NCBI GenBank assembly: GCA_013076295.1
Contig: RQOL01000943.1
Coordinates: 1-64,000, forward strand
DNA: 64,000 nt
Reading direction: 5' to 3'
Source: Sanderia malayensis
Lineage: Eukaryota > Cnidaria > Scyphozoa > Semaeostomeae > Pelagiidae
The translations under genes and the position numbers were made by a program. The notes beneath the pieces were generated by a model. It was not told the DNA's origin and made no database searches. It was given only the letters and a program-made list of their open reading frames with translations. Of this stretch, positions 32,872 to 45,667 are shown piece after piece. Numbering within the stretch: the first letter of the stretch is position 1; each line of letters starts with the position of its first letter.

Positions 32872-34293
32872 CAGCTTCGATGCCAGTTTCTTCCTTAATT
32901 TCTCTTATCACAGTATCACCTAAAGCAAAGATAACTACAATAATACCAAAACAGCTCTTTTTAGCCCTGGGAGGGAGGCTCAATAGAGAGGGGGGCTTGA
33001 TTCAAAATCTCAACTCAAAAGAGAAGCTTGTTAGAGAAGGGAACATAACAAAAAGAGGGGCTTTTATGGCAACATATATAAAAATATTAGAAATATACAA
33101 GTCATATACAAAATCTTGGAAGAAATTGTTATCAGATATTTAAATTTTACATGATATAAGTCTACATCTACCAATTACTGTCATCCTCCTAAATAAAAAT
33201 TCTGACAGGGGTGAAAGCCAGAATGGAGAGTAAGTGCTGGAAAAAATTTGAAGAGTATGATTGCCACTTTGAAAGTGGTGAGAGGTTTTGTGTGCAATCT
33301 TACAGAAGACAATTATAAAGAAAGATTCATGCTTACTGAAATCTTCATTTGGTTCAGCAAAGCCACCTGGAAACTTCCATTTCTTCATATGACATAACAA
33401 AAGTATAATTAAATTTGTCTGCAATATATGTAGGTTTAAGCTATGGCAGTTCAACAAATAAATGTCATTACAGATATGAAACCAAATTATGTCAAAGAAA
33501 ACTGGGCTATGTTTAATAATATTACAGTAGAATACCTACTTTTCCTTTGTCTTGAACAACGAGTGCTTCCTGTGTTTCTTCATTAAGTACCATGCCTTGA
33601 GCAAAAATGATTCAAAATTCAACCATTGGTTCAAAATAATTCACATATTTCAAGACTTCATTGACAAACCTTGTCTATAAGTCTACTACCTTGCAAAAAG
33701 CAAAGGTAGATACAATTGCAACATTGCTATAAGATGATACTTGTCAGCATACTTCGAATACCTACCTCATACACCAACAGTGTGAAAAGCATGTTTTGGA
33801 ATTTTATTTTCTTCATCTTCTGGCAGCCATTTCGTCATCATTATGTAATAATTTATTGCATGATGGCAGCTGAAGCCTGACGAACTCAGGTATGGTATCG
33901 CCCAAAGGTATTTTAATGGTATTTTCACAAATATTCCTCTCATTCCATCTGCCTTCCAGATAAATTGAGGTATTCTAGGAAGATGAAGCAAAAATAAGCT
34001 GGAACAAAAATAAGACTTTGAAGCAACAAATAAATACAGGAATGAACGAATAATGTATAAATAGAATAGGAAATGAATCAGAGGAAGGGAAGAAATGAAA
34101 AAAGTTGCAAAAAACAAATTATTTCACCTGATAAACTTCCAGCAAATTCGTCTTTATCTTCATTTTCTGCAACAACTCCAAGATCTAATATTAAACTTAC
34201 TTTTGCTACACTGGTCTCGAAAAGGCAACGTAATGTTCCGTTTGTAGGTGTCAAGGTCCTTTTCTTCTCACACGTACAATGGCACTTTTTCAT
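32872..34293 (-). pseudogene. NUDT6: NUDT6-like gene, exon block 2 (exons 1-6)
   Basis: Exons, minus strand: E1 about 34293-34201, E2 34184-34128 (DLGVVAENEDKDEFAGSLS), E3 33974-33775 (WKADGMRGIF...GFSCHHA), E4 33595-33540 (MVLNEETQEALVVQDKGK), E5 33388-33337 (KKWKFPGGFAEPNED), E6 32919-32872 (DTVIREIKEETGIEA). E5 plus E6 make a good Nudix box, GG..EP..D....REI.EETGI, with metal-binding Glu residues present. It joins in phase to the last exon at 27642. Lesions: E1 lost its ATG and has a stop, intron 1 is cut to 16 bp, E3 has a 2-nt insertion near its start, and the E5 acceptor is CAT instead of CAG. Probably decayed, though the Nudix half remains readable. Confidence 0.75.
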
Positions 34294-34411
34294 GGTTTAG
34301 GTAGATACCTCTGATATTCAAAATTGTAGTTGTAGCCATACAAGGACGAAATACGGCTGGAATATCGCTGCAGCGGCCGTCTTGTTCACATATCCATTTA
34401 CTCTTCCTTAA

Positions 34412-36157
34412 AGGGCTACTCCCACCATATTTTTTTATTTCATTTCTGGGTAGTTTTTGACGGAAAAACAGGTACTGCACTTTTTAAATTTCGAAACTCG
34501 CTCATTAACACCTCTTTTCACGGCTCCAAAAGTGCGATTTTCAGGCCATTTCTGAAAATGTCGCGCAACATGAAACGATCTGGGCCGAGGTTGTGTGACG
34601 TAGATGCCGGAACGCAAAAAAACTTCTCTCTTTGGCTTCAGTATGGAAAAATCAACGTCGCGTCCGGTTTTCTCCCTTGTTTTCAATGATAAACACAAAT
34701 GTTTTTTCAAACCACTTCAACACCATCATTAAAAAGCTTATTGACATCTCCCCGTGTGTTTTTTTTTTAATTTTCGGCATTGTTAAGGGCTGAAAATTGA
34801 CCCCAAAACTGATGCAGTGACAATGGATTTTTCCAGTATTCACACGCCTCACGTGGTTATGTGTTCATCACTCAACCTCTTCCTTCCTTTCATTTTGCGT
34901 GATAAAACAACCACCAGCAAACGTTCGTGAATCGTGATATAATAAGTTTGTTTATCGTTTCCATCAGTTCTATGCTCTATTTTATCAAGTTTTGCCGTGT
35001 GCTTGGTTTTGGCAAGATAATTGTGGATTATTTTTGTATTTACTACTTGGGTTTTTGTCAAAGATATTGAAATGCTAAAGTGATATGCGCTGTTAAAAAG
35101 TTGCTCAAATTGAAATTGTTTGGCTGACATATCCATGGAGTTCTTGTTATAAATTATATATATATCTTGGTGATTACATTGAAACCTAAGGCAAAGTAAA
35201 GGTGTATATTGTTGACAAAGTCAGACAATATAACCAAAACCAGCACACCAGTATGAAGCCCAACATTGTGCTGGAAAGTTTTTCTTCGAATTCGCATTGA
35301 ACTTGTGAAATCTTCGATCTCTGGGCATTAATGTTTACACTCCTGGAAGGGATTTTCGAGTTTTTCCACACAGTTATGACCATAACTACACTTGAAATAT
35401 TACCAAAATATGAGCTGCTGCTTCCAATACACACCAGATAAAACAAATGAGGTTATTTGCATGCATTATTAGTCCAAAATAGCATTATTCTACTTTACCC
35501 GTGCCAGGACCTGCTCGGCCTAGCGATTTTGCAAATTTTTGACTGACCCGATTTGGTTTAAATCTTATAAATGCGTAGATAAGAGCTCACAAATTTTCCA
35601 TACTATCAATTCTATCGAAAAATTGTTGAAAGAGAGCTTCCTCCTCTTTAATTGAATAGATTTCGAATTCATATTGTTATTTAAAACCATCCCGCACCAC
35701 TGAAGATTGTATGTGAAGCTCGCTCGAGACTGCGACGTTGAGGTCGAAAAACATGCCGGCTTGCAGGGTAAGCGTGAGCAAATCATCCTCATTTGTGTAA
35801 AAAACTCACGCTTTTCATGATAAACGAGGCATCAACAGATTCCTTAGATCCTGAACTAGTGCGTGGCAGGGTTTAATTTTTTGAATACAACTTGGTTTTG
35901 ACTATAGACATGCAAAACGTTTTCGTGCGAGCTTTGGTACTGAACACAATAAAGTAAATTTTCTGCGTTCCGGCATCTGCGTCACACCGGCCTCGCCCCA
36001 GTTTTCTTTTTGCCCGACTTTTTTCTGGAATGTGCATGTTTGGAGGCGTAAAAAAGGGTGTTAATGAGCGAATTTAAAAATTTAAAAACTGCAGTACCTG
36101 TTTTTACGCCAAAAACTACCCAGAAATGGAATAAAAAAATATGGTGGGAGTAGCCCT
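34412..36157. mobile_element. TTAA-targeting DNA element with ~200-bp inverted repeats
   Basis: Flanked by TTAA on both sides (34408-34411 and 36158-36161). Termini AGGGCTACTCCCACCATATT extend as an imperfect inverted repeat for about 200 bp, to the GATGCCGGAACGCA region. Length 1746 bp. TTAA targets are typical of piggyBac and Kolobok families; the AGGG tip fits Kolobok better. No transposase recognised. It lies between the NUDT6-like block and the acidic-repeat array, and block 1 lacks it. Confidence 0.88.
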
Positions 36158-36164
36158 TTAATGT

Positions 36165-39100
36165 CAGCCTGATATTCGATGCAATTGTCATCTTCCTTGC
36201 CAATGCAATATTCATCGTAATAATCATGTTCATTGGCATCCACATACTGGAAGTAATTGTCATCTTCAATGTCAACCTCATATTCATCGTGGTTTTCGTC
36301 CTCATTGTTATCAAAATACTCGACGCAGTTTTCATCATCTTGCTCAATGCCATATTCATCATAATATTAGTTTTCTTCATTGTCAGCTTCATTTTCGACA
36401 CAATTGTCACTTTCATTCTCACTCTCGCATTCACCGTAATATTCGTCTTCGTTGTCATCCACAAACACGACGTAATTGTCATCTTCAATGTCAATCTCAT
36501 ATTCATCGTGATATTCTTCTTCGTTGTCGTCCACATACTCGACGCAGTTGTCAGCTTCATTGTTAATATCAATCTCATCGTGATTTTCATCTTCATGGTC
36601 CTGCACAGACACTACGTTATTGTCATCTTCAATGTCAATCTCTTACTCCTCGTAATATTCATCTTCATTGTCCTGCACAAACACGACGTTAATGTCATCT
36701 TCAATGTCAATCTCATATTCATCGTAATATTCAGCTTCATTGTCGTCCACATACTCGACGCAGTTGTTAGCTTCATTGTTAATATCAATCTCATCGTGAT
36801 ATTCATCTTCATTGTCCTGCACAAACACGACGTTATTGTCATCTTCAATGTCAATCTCATATTCATCGTGATATTCATCTTCGTTGTCGTCCACATACTC
36901 GACGCAGTTGTTAGCTTCATTGTTAATATCAATCTCATCGTGATTTTCATCTTCATTGTCCTGCACAAACACGACGTTATTGTCATCTTCAATGTCAATC
37001 TCATATTCATCGTAATAATCATCTTCATTGTCATCCACATACTCGACGCATTTTTCATATTCCTTGTCAATGCAAAATTCATCGTAATATTCATCTTCAT
37101 TGTCATCCACATACTCGACGAAGTTGTCATTATCTTCCTAAATGCATATTCATCGTATCTTTTTTCTTATCAATGTCAGCCTCAATTTAGACGCAATTGT
37201 TACTTTCATTCTTAATGACATATTCATGATAATATTCATCTTCATTGTCAGCCTCATACTGTACGCAGTTGTCATATTCCTTGTCAATGCAAAGTTCATC
37301 GTAATATTCAGCTTCATTGTCGTCCACATACTCGACGCAGTTGTTAGCTTCATTGTTATTATCAATTTCATCGTGATATTCATCTTCATGGTCCTGCACA
37401 AACACTACGTTATTGTCATCTTCAATGTCAATCTCTTACTCCTCGTAATATTCATCTTCATTGTCCTGCACAAACACGACGTTATTGTCATCTTCAATGT
37501 CAATCTCATATTCATCGTGATATTCATCTTCGTTGTCGTCCACATACTCGACACATTTGTTAGTTTCATTGTTAATGTCAATCTCATCGTAATAATCATC
37601 TTCATTGTCATCCACATACTCGACGCAGTTTTCATATTCCTTGTCAATGCAAAATTCATCGTAATATTCATCTTCATTGTCATCCACATACTCAACGAAG
37701 TTGTCATTATCTTCCTAAATGCCATGTTCATCGTATCATTTTTCTCTTCAATGTCAGCCTCAATTTAGACGCAATTGTCACTTTCTTTCTTCATGACATA
37801 TTCATCGTAATATTCAGCTTCATTGTCGTCCACATACTCGAAGCACTTGTTAGCTTCATTGTTAATATCAATCTCATCTTGATATTCATCTTCATTGTCC
37901 TGCACAAACACGACGTTATTGTCATCTTCAATGTCAATCTCATATTCATCGTGATATTCATCTTCGTTGTCGTCCACATACTCGACGCAGTTATTAGCTT
38001 CATTGTTAATGTCAACCTCATCATGATATTCATCTTCATTGTCATCCAGAAACTCGACGCAATTGTCACTTTCATTCTCAATGACATATTCATCGTAATA
38101 TTCATCTTCATTGTCGTCCACATACTCGACGCAGTTGTTAGCTTCATTGTTAATATCAATCTCATCGTGATATTCATCTTCATTGTCCTGCACAAACACT
38201 ACGTTATTGTCACTTCAATGTCAATCTTATACTCCTCGTAATATTCATCTTCATTGTCCTGCACAAACACGACATTATTGTCATCTTCAATGTCAATCTC
38301 ATATTCATCGTGATATTCATCTTCATTGTCGTCCACATACTCGACGCAGTTATTAGCTTCATTGTTAATATCAATCTCATCGTGATATTCATCTTCATTG
38401 TCCTGCACAAACACTACGTTATTGTCACTTCAATGTCAATCTCATACTCCTCGTAATATTCATCTTCATTGTCCTGCACAAACACGACATTATTGTCATC
38501 TTCAATGTCAATCTCATATTCATCGTGATATTCATCTTCATTGTCGTCCACATACTCGACGCAGTTATTAGCTTCATTGTTAATATCAATCTCATCGTGA
38601 TATTCATCTTCATTGTCCTGCACAAACACTACGTTATTGTCATCTTCAATGTCAATCTCATACTCCTCGTAATATTCATCTTCATTGTCCTGCACAAACA
38701 CAACGTTATTGTCATTTTTAATGTCAATCTCATATTCATCGTAATATTGATCTTCATTGTCGTCCACAGATTCGACGCAGTTATTAGCTTCATTGTTGAT
38801 ATCAATCTCATCATGATATTCATATTCATTGTCATCCAGAAACTCGACGCAATTGTCAATTTCTTTCTTCATGACATATTCATCGTAATATTTATCTTCA
38901 TTGTCCTGCACAAACACGACGTTATTGTCATCTTCAATGTCAATCTCATATTCATCGTGATATTCATCTTCATTGTCGTCCACATACTCGACGCAGTTGT
39001 TAGTTTCATTGTTAATGTCAATCTCATCGTAATAATCATCTTCATTGTCATCCACATACTCGACGCAGTTTTCATATTCCTTGTCAATGCAAAATTCATC

Positions 39101-39229
39101 GTAATATTCATCTTCATTGTCATCCACATACTCGACGCAGTTGTTATCTTCATTCTCGTTCTCATCTTCATCTTCATTTTCTTTCTTCGTTATATTGGTT
39201 AACTTCATGATCTTGAAACTACTCTCCAA
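36165..39229 (-). repeat. Acidic 24-residue repeat array, about 41 copies of a 72-bp unit
   Basis: On the minus strand the array encodes variants of NCVEYVDDNEDEYHDEYEID plus four acidic residues, alternating with a VVFVQDNEDEYHDEIDINNE type. The frame is open for 271 codons from 39229 to 38414, then broken by 2-nt deletions (GTCACTTC for GTCATCTTC) into blocks of 70-160 codons. The array starts with a Lys-rich leader (TNITKKENEDEDENENED). Whether it is a real exon or a minisatellite in an open frame is unresolved; preservation of 72-bp periodicity and of Asp/Glu/Asn content favours past coding. The product would be extremely acidic and possibly cation-binding. Confidence 0.7.
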
Positions 39230-40292
39230 ACAATCTCATATACTCCTTTACTTTTTGCATGCTTATTCTTTCGCTTGTTGGGTCTTGATGCATCTTTTAT
39301 TCTGTCACCCATCTTTTCGTAATCCATCCCACCCACTTCTCATCATCGTTTTATTATTCGGAAATGAGTTTACTTTACTCTTTCGATTGTCATCCCCAAA
39401 TTCTCCTCTAATTGAACCTTGGTTTAAACAATTGCGTTGGATCCCCTGATGTATGTCCATTGTCATTTGGTTCTCATCAAAGTTGAAAATCTAACAGATA
39501 CAATCATGAATTATAATTTTTTGTGTTTACTTTTGAATGATTCTAACTGCTTTTTCGCTTTTACTTAAATGGTAAGTGATGTTATTTGGAAGAATTCTAT
39601 GTTGCCTCGTAATCACTTGAAATGTGGAATGTGTCGTATACGAGGCTGCTAATGTCATGGCAACATCACCTATCCTTCCCTCTCTCCGCCATTTTGTTAA
39701 TGTTATCATTTTTGGATCAAAGTTTTGCCTAACCTTACTTGTTTTATAACAACATTTGAAGAAAGTGAAACAAAGTCTATTTTTTAAGTCTTTGTTGAAT
39801 GAAAATTTGTGACCATAATTCGAATTTTAGGACAGCGAAATTTAGGACAGTAAAATGAGTTTAAAAAATCTTTTGAATTTGCCGAAGAATCGCTAATTTT
39901 TCAAATTTCGAATGACTTGTCTCATCAATGGAGACGCATAGTTCAGAACATCCAGTAAAATTTATTTACAATGTTATTGGAAAAGTCTGTAGTGCTTTTG
40001 TATTGTATATTTCCAGAAAGAGATATCTAATGAAGACTGGGTGCAGGCAAGGTGAAAATTCAAGTATATTAGAAAAAAAACGGAGGTTAGTATTATTACC
40101 CACACTGATTTATAAATATACTTATTAGTCTTTGCTAACCTTCAAAACATGTCACTTGAAGATTATTGAGATATAGACGCTTCTCATTGCGCAGGGATAA
40201 AAATGGTTTGGTGAAATCGTGTCTGCAACGACTATATTAGATTAGCTGATTTTCAGGCTCAAAATTGAAATTTATTATTTGAAGACATACCT

Positions 40293-40455
40293 GGTTGCTC
40301 TCTATCGACATGAAATCTTTCAAAAATTCCGTTTGAGCTGATTGGCTTTGTTGAAATTGTAGCAATTGAACGTAAATTTTCTCGCGAAATGGAAGCAAGC
40401 TATCGCAAGTTGACAATTCTTCGAATGAACTAAAGTCTACGAAATATTCAGCCTA
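40293..40455 (-). pseudogene. Exon-like segment EYFVDF, degenerate copy (segment B)
   Basis: Counterpart of 21279-21440 with the same TAG and frame problem; ends at CAG|GTATGTCTTC. Confidence 0.4.
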
Positions 40456-41262
40456 ACGTCTTTTATAAACAATGTTGCGCTTTGTTATTACGATTGTGAC
40501 GTAATCTTAATTAGGTGGTAACAGTGTGCTCAGTTAGGGTCACAGAGGAAAAAGAATAAATTTGAATGCCCTAAAGTTGTTGTTTTTAAGAAAAATGCTT
40601 GTGCTTGATTTCTGACTTTTGAATAATTAAAAAGCTACATCTTGGCCGTTGTTGATTATCAATTCTCATTCATTTTTGGCAGAAGTGGCAATCTCAACTG
40701 AGCAGTTAAGTGGAGGTATCCCCCTAAAATATTTCAACTACTTTTGAAAACCAGTGTGTTTTTCTTATTTATTCGAGCTCATATTTTTGCCAGTCCGTTG
40801 ATAGAAACCCTCAACTAAGGGAGACCCCTTGTTGGGATCTAATGAAGGCATTCCAGCCTCGTGCAACAAAGATTTTTTAATTTGATGCTGATAAAAAAGC
40901 CTTTCCAAATTGAAAAAATCAATAAGCAGTAATATGTAGCAAAAGTTATCCACTTGTCTTTTATTAGTTTTCTTTTATTAAATAAGAAACCTCCGTGCTG
41001 CAAAGTATACGCAAATCACCACTGCCATGAACTGGAATGCCAGGTAACAGAAAAACATTTTAAAAAGACAATAATACATTGAATATTTTTACAAATTTTA
41101 TCTCAACATTTTTCGGCGCTTTATATCATTGCACTGCTATGAGTGTTGTCAGATTAGAGGCTGCTAATGTCATGGTAACTTCACCAATCATTCCCTCCTC
41201 CCCCCCCCCCTCCGAAAATTTTTTCAATTAGATAATCTTCAAATGAAATGTTTTGATTGAAC

Positions 41263-41792
41263 CAATGGCGTAGATAGAAATGTTTAGAGGGGGGGGGCAA
41301 AGACCAAAATTTTCCGATAAAAAGGTGTGTCGTTTGGGCGTGTCCACAAGGGCACGCCCAAATTTAGGTAATTGTTCGATAAGACGTTTCTGAATATACA
41401 CAGAGTTTAAACATGAGAGTTGACAGTTAGTTGAGAAAAACACGAATCGGGAAATGAAATGTTTTGGTCATTATCATTTTCAAAAGGTTACAACAGAACA
41501 AAAACCAAAATAGAACATCGAAAACAAATTGATGAATAGTTTCATTGAAAAGTTTTCTTGTTTTTGCTTCAAGAAAGGGTTCTTGCATCTTTCTTAATGG
41601 CAAGCTTGCCGCTGTTTCGCAATTGATGGAGGTCCACGCCAAGTTTGGAATTTGAAAATGATTTCAAACTGTCCTTTAAGATCATTTTCGAAAAATTTCC
41701 GACAAAATCTGAAATTTTCCGAAAAAATGGCTCGGAAGCTCTGGTGGGGGGGGGGGGCGGTCCGCCCCATGCCCCCTGTATCTACCCCACTG
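41263..41792. mobile_element. hAT-like MITE, copy in segment B
   Basis: Same insertion as 22175-22700, inherited through the duplication. Flanks GATTGAAC (41255-41262) and GATTGAGC (41793-41800) show the 8-bp target duplication with one mismatch. Confidence 0.75.
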
Positions 41793-42269
41793 GATTGAGC
41801 TAATTCTGTGAGAGATGCCAAAGGATTCGTAAGCATTTTAACTTTTTGACTTGCTTTGAAGAAAACAATGTAGGTATGCTTCGATATTCACGAATAAAGC
41901 ATTATAAAAGTTTTAGTATGTCTTTTTTGAGCTTCCTCGTGACGAACTAATTTTCAAATTTCTAGTGACAATAACTTGCAATAAGCATGCAGCTCTTTCT
42001 TAGTATTTTTTCTGTTGTATGTGTTCAAAAATTGAATCTTTTTCATCAAACGGGAAAGAAAACGGCAAACTTATCGAAGTTTATACAGGACTTTCAGGTT
42101 CAAAATTAAAATTTATTATTCGAAGACATACCTGGTTGCTCTCCATCGATATAAAAATCCTTGAAGATCTCCGTTTGAGCTGATTCGGCTTGTTGAATAT
42201 CCAGCAATTGAAGGTAAATGTTCTCACAAAATGGAAACCAGCTATCGCAAGTTGTTAATGCTTGCAATA

Positions 42270-42680
42270 CACGCTTTTTTTTATAAGGAACCTAGCTCGG
42301 GCCTAGTTCTTTAAGTTCCTTATTTTGAGACCTCTTTTGACCACTTTGTAGTTCTAAAAGTTCCTTAATAGTTCCTTAATTTTAAGTTCGCATTTTTTGG
42401 ACGTAATTAGTACAGACACAAGAAAAGCATTCAAATTCAAGTTTTGCTATAAACTTGTGAAAAGAAAACAGGTAAAAACATGAAGAAGCTTCAAATAATG
42501 TAAAATTACTGAAAATCAATGGAACCGGCTTCCTAATTGTAAATTGTGCGGAAATATAAATATATTCAAAATTAAAAAGTTCCTTAGTGATTTGGCCTTT
42601 AGTAGTAAAAGTTCCTTAAGTTTTTTGACCTTCTTCATGTAGGTTCCTTATAAACGGTTCCTTATAAAAAAAAATGCGTG
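42270..42680. mobile_element. TA-flanked MITE, 411 bp
   Basis: Absent from the paralogous site (GCTTGCAATAAGCTG at about 23182). Ends CACGCTTTTTTTTATAAGGA and complement, with TA on each side: a Tc1/mariner-like target. Its interior repeats AAGTTCCTTA six or more times. It interrupts the EYFVDF exon-like segment. Confidence 0.9.
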
Positions 42681-42801
42681 TAAGCTGAAGTCCACGAAAT
42701 ATTCAGCCTTACAACGCTTTTCATAAACAATGTTGCTCTTTGTGTTTACGATTGTGACGTAAGATTAATTTGGGTGGGAGGTAGACAGTTGCACGATTGA
42801 A

Positions 42802-43897
42802 AACAAATCAATTTAATTCAACAACAATTTTACAGGTAATTTGCAGTAGATTCATTGAATGATCAACAAATAATACAGGAGAATAGATATTAAAACAAAA
42901 TTAAATTAATTAAAGCGGTTCAAAAAGTCAAAATTCAGTTAATCAGAGAAATGTTCATCTTCACGTCAGCATCAGCAATGTTGTCGAACCCAACACAGTA
43001 CTTTCTGGAACGTGAGCTACGGATACAAATGACAGCAGAACGAAACAGGCTAAAAGCAAGCTTACGCTTAATCCACGCTGCAGTATTACTGAAAGTGGAG
43101 TTGTTTTTCTCGGCTACGAGCTCACTAAGCCTTGAGTAGAATCTTTTTGTTTCTTGACTCATGCCACCGTTTGAGGAAAAAACCAGTGGGGTAAAACTTC
43201 CATGTTCAGACTCAAGAATACGGGAATTGTATTTTCTCTTCTTGATGTTTTCCATGGACTTCATCAGCGATTTCAGGGACTGGTTTTGGTAGCTACGTGC
43301 GAAAGGGTAGAAAACCCTTACATCAACAAATGCACGCTGCTGCCTTTGCCAGAAGCCCCTCATTGAGATGTCAGCTCGAAGCTCATCATCATTACCTGGA
43401 GAAGGTTGCAGAACAGGCTCTTTGCATACATCCTTGCAGACACTGGAGACCAGATTGGCTGTGATGTTGACCAGCTCATTATGTCGAAGTGTAACAAATC
43501 CTCCTAGTTTGCACAAGAGAGCATGATCCACAGAGAACTTGTTATGGCAAACACATTCAGATGGCAGACGGTTCATGCTCCATCCATATCGCAAGTAAAG
43601 AGCGTCGAAAAATTCCCTCTTCGTAAGGGAGAAATCCTCATCCTTCAATGGCAGTGACGATAGCCATGTAGATGCGCCATCGGAACAAGCTATATCGTTA
43701 GCTTTCAGATCCTGTTGATTCAACTTTGTTCTGATCATAGATAGCAGTTGAGATTCATAAGAAGATTTGGTCAAAACAGCATTTCCAGGTTGATGGTTTA
43801 TCATAACCTTCTCAGTGTCATTCTGATTGCAGATTCTGTTCACGAGCGACTCAGTATAACGCTTTGATGTTTCGTATTCAATGATGTATGATGTTTC
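42802..43897 (-). mobile_element. 5'-truncated LINE with 14-bp target-site duplication
   Basis: Flanked by GTTGCACGATTGAA at 42788-42801 and 43898-43911. The paralogous site at about 23284 has a single copy. A 14-bp duplication plus truncation at the 5' (right) end indicates target-primed reverse transcription. The 3' end is the AT-rich tail at 42802-42934. Confidence 0.85.
42935..43897 (-). pseudogene. LINE C-terminal domain, restriction-like endonuclease candidate
   Basis: A 320-codon open frame without stops. The features are WLSSLPL, KREFFDALYLRYGW, a metal-binding-like cluster CVCHNKFSVDHALLC with LGGF and RHNEL, then RADISMRGFWQRQQRAFVDV followed by RVF. C-x-C...H...C followed by RHN and D...DV is the layout of the restriction-enzyme-like endonuclease at the C-terminus of R2/R4-type LINEs; that fold assignment is inference. 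The first about 14 codons of the longest frame (43939-43898) are flanking DNA. No RT is present because of truncation. The lack of stops suggests a young insertion. Confidence 0.6.
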
Positions 43898-44276
43898 GTT
43901 GCACGATTGAATGGTTGATGAGCAGTAATTGATGAGCAACAGCAGCTAAATAACAACAATGATATAATGGTAATATCTGCTTGTAAATTAAATAATGAAT
44001 ATCCCAGAAATTCATTGTTGCTTTTTAATTCTTTTAGATTCCAAATGTAAGTTTACGATGAAAATTAAGCGTAACAATCAAAATGCATAGAATAGGGCTA
44101 TTTCTATGATGCAATTTTTAGTAATCAATAGAGTAACTGGTTTTATTCTCAAATTATTTTATTGCATCAATATGGTTACAACGCAACTTAGATATATACT
44201 CTTTCTATGATAATGAGAATGGCCTACAGGTGCAAAAAACGGAAATAGTATAATTAAAAATTAACTGTCACACAAA

Positions 44277-44581
44277 TGTAACGTGTACGGTGGCACAGTA
44301 GTATGACACAGGTAGAGACGTTCTTCAGCGAGGTCTTACTAATTCAGAATCACACATATATCTAACTATTTTACACACATACAAAGACTATACATTGACG
44401 GAGTTCTGGCTAATGTCTGTCGTTACCGGAACACTGAGACAATACACAAGTTAACATAAACTGTACATGACGAGAGATACAAACGGATTATTGACAGGGA
44501 AACAGAGTATAATTAATAGAAGAAAATCACGCAACATATAACTAAAATGAATGAACAGTCACGTGCTTTATACACGTGACA
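44277..44581 (-). repeat. Gypsy 3' LTR
   Basis: 305 bp, TGTCACGTG...CGTTACA in element orientation. It differs from the other LTR by about ten substitutions and an 8-bp gap. Confidence 0.95.
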
Positions 44582-44602
44582 CCTTCCCCCCCTTAATGCG
44601 CT

Positions 44603-45659
44603 TCAATGGGCAACAACATCTCCGTAACGTGTGGGCGGATTGATCACCTGGCGGAGGCGTGGCGGTCTGGCAGTCCCCCCGCGAATCCCGACCCTATTCT
44701 CCAGTTCAACCGATTCTCCTTCAACAACAGTTATACCGGGCGTTTCGGGTGACGGAAAGCACAGTTCTCCCTGGTCCAGCGGGGTGGGGCAGGACTTTAA
44801 TTGATTGTGATGTACGATCTTACTTATACCGTTGCTGGACCGAATACTATAGTTAACCCCTGTTCTGGAAATTATTTTGTATGGGCCAGTCCATTTCTTA
44901 CCAAATTTCCATTTCTTGGGCCTACGAAGCCAGATAGTGTCACCAACCTCGAATGGTACCCAGTCCCTGTGACCCCGATCATAATTTCTACTCTGCCTAT
45001 TTCTAGCTAACTGGAGGTTTTTCTGCGCTAACTGGTTAGATACCTGTATGGCTTTGCGTAACGAGCGGCTGTAGTCTGATTGGCTATTCGCATTTTGCAG
45101 CGGCACGCTTAGCTCGACCTCTATAGGCATACGCGCAGGGTGGCCAAAAACTAATTCATAAGGCGAGAGACCTGTCGATTCTTGGGTACTGGTATTATAA
45201 GCAAAAACTGCCTGATCGATCCATAAATCCCAATCTACTGTGTGTTCGGATACAAAACTAGAAATTATTTCTTGCAAGGTGCGGTTCTGTCACTTAACTA
45301 ACCCATCTCCCTGCGGATGATATGCGGTAGTTCGGGATTTCTTAATGCCGAGGATATCGTAAATTTCATGCATTAAGGTGCTGTCAAAGTTTTTGCCCTG
45401 GTCGGAATGTAAGATTACTGGCGGCCCAAAACGAGAAAAAACGCGTGATACTAAAATTTGTGCTACGGTGGCGGCTTTCTGATCTTTGGTAGGAAAGGCC
45501 TCGCACCATTTAGTAAAATTGTCCATCAACACTAATATGTGACGGTTCCCTCTACTCGTTTCCGAAATTGGTCCCATGTAATCCATGGCCCAGAAGACAA
45601 AAGGTTCGCTTATTTCAATGGGTTGTAACGGCGCTCGAGTCAACTTAGAATCATGTTTA
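44603..45659 (-). pseudogene. Gypsy integrase core and C-terminal domain
   Basis: Continues the integrase after the hAT-like insertion. The core reads FVFWAMDYMGPI (first Asp), LHSDQGKNFDS (second Asp) and TAYHPQGDG, where the usual catalytic Glu region (GLVER) is followed by an in-frame TGA at about 45286. The C-terminal part has FAYNTSTQESTGLSPYELVF and DTIWLRRPKKWKFGKKWTGP, the GPY/F module. A single CGA-to-TGA type change explains the stop; both parts share one frame. It inserts element cDNA in the nucleus; this copy is inactive. Confidence 0.88.
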
Positions 45660-45667
45660 ATTTGGCT

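Noticed and set aside
34435..34710. 90-codon minus frame at the TTAA element left arm
   Set aside because: It lies in the inverted terminal repeat; the opposite arm does not keep the frame, so coding is unlikely.
36226..37215. Long plus-strand frame rich in Ile, Val and Phe across the repeat array, looking like a membrane protein
   Set aside because: It is the complement of the Asp/Glu/Asn-rich array; hydrophobicity follows automatically from reverse-complementing GAT/GAA/AAT codons.
43898..43939. Upstream start of the LINE frame
   Set aside because: The first 14 codons come from the target duplication and flank, not from the element.
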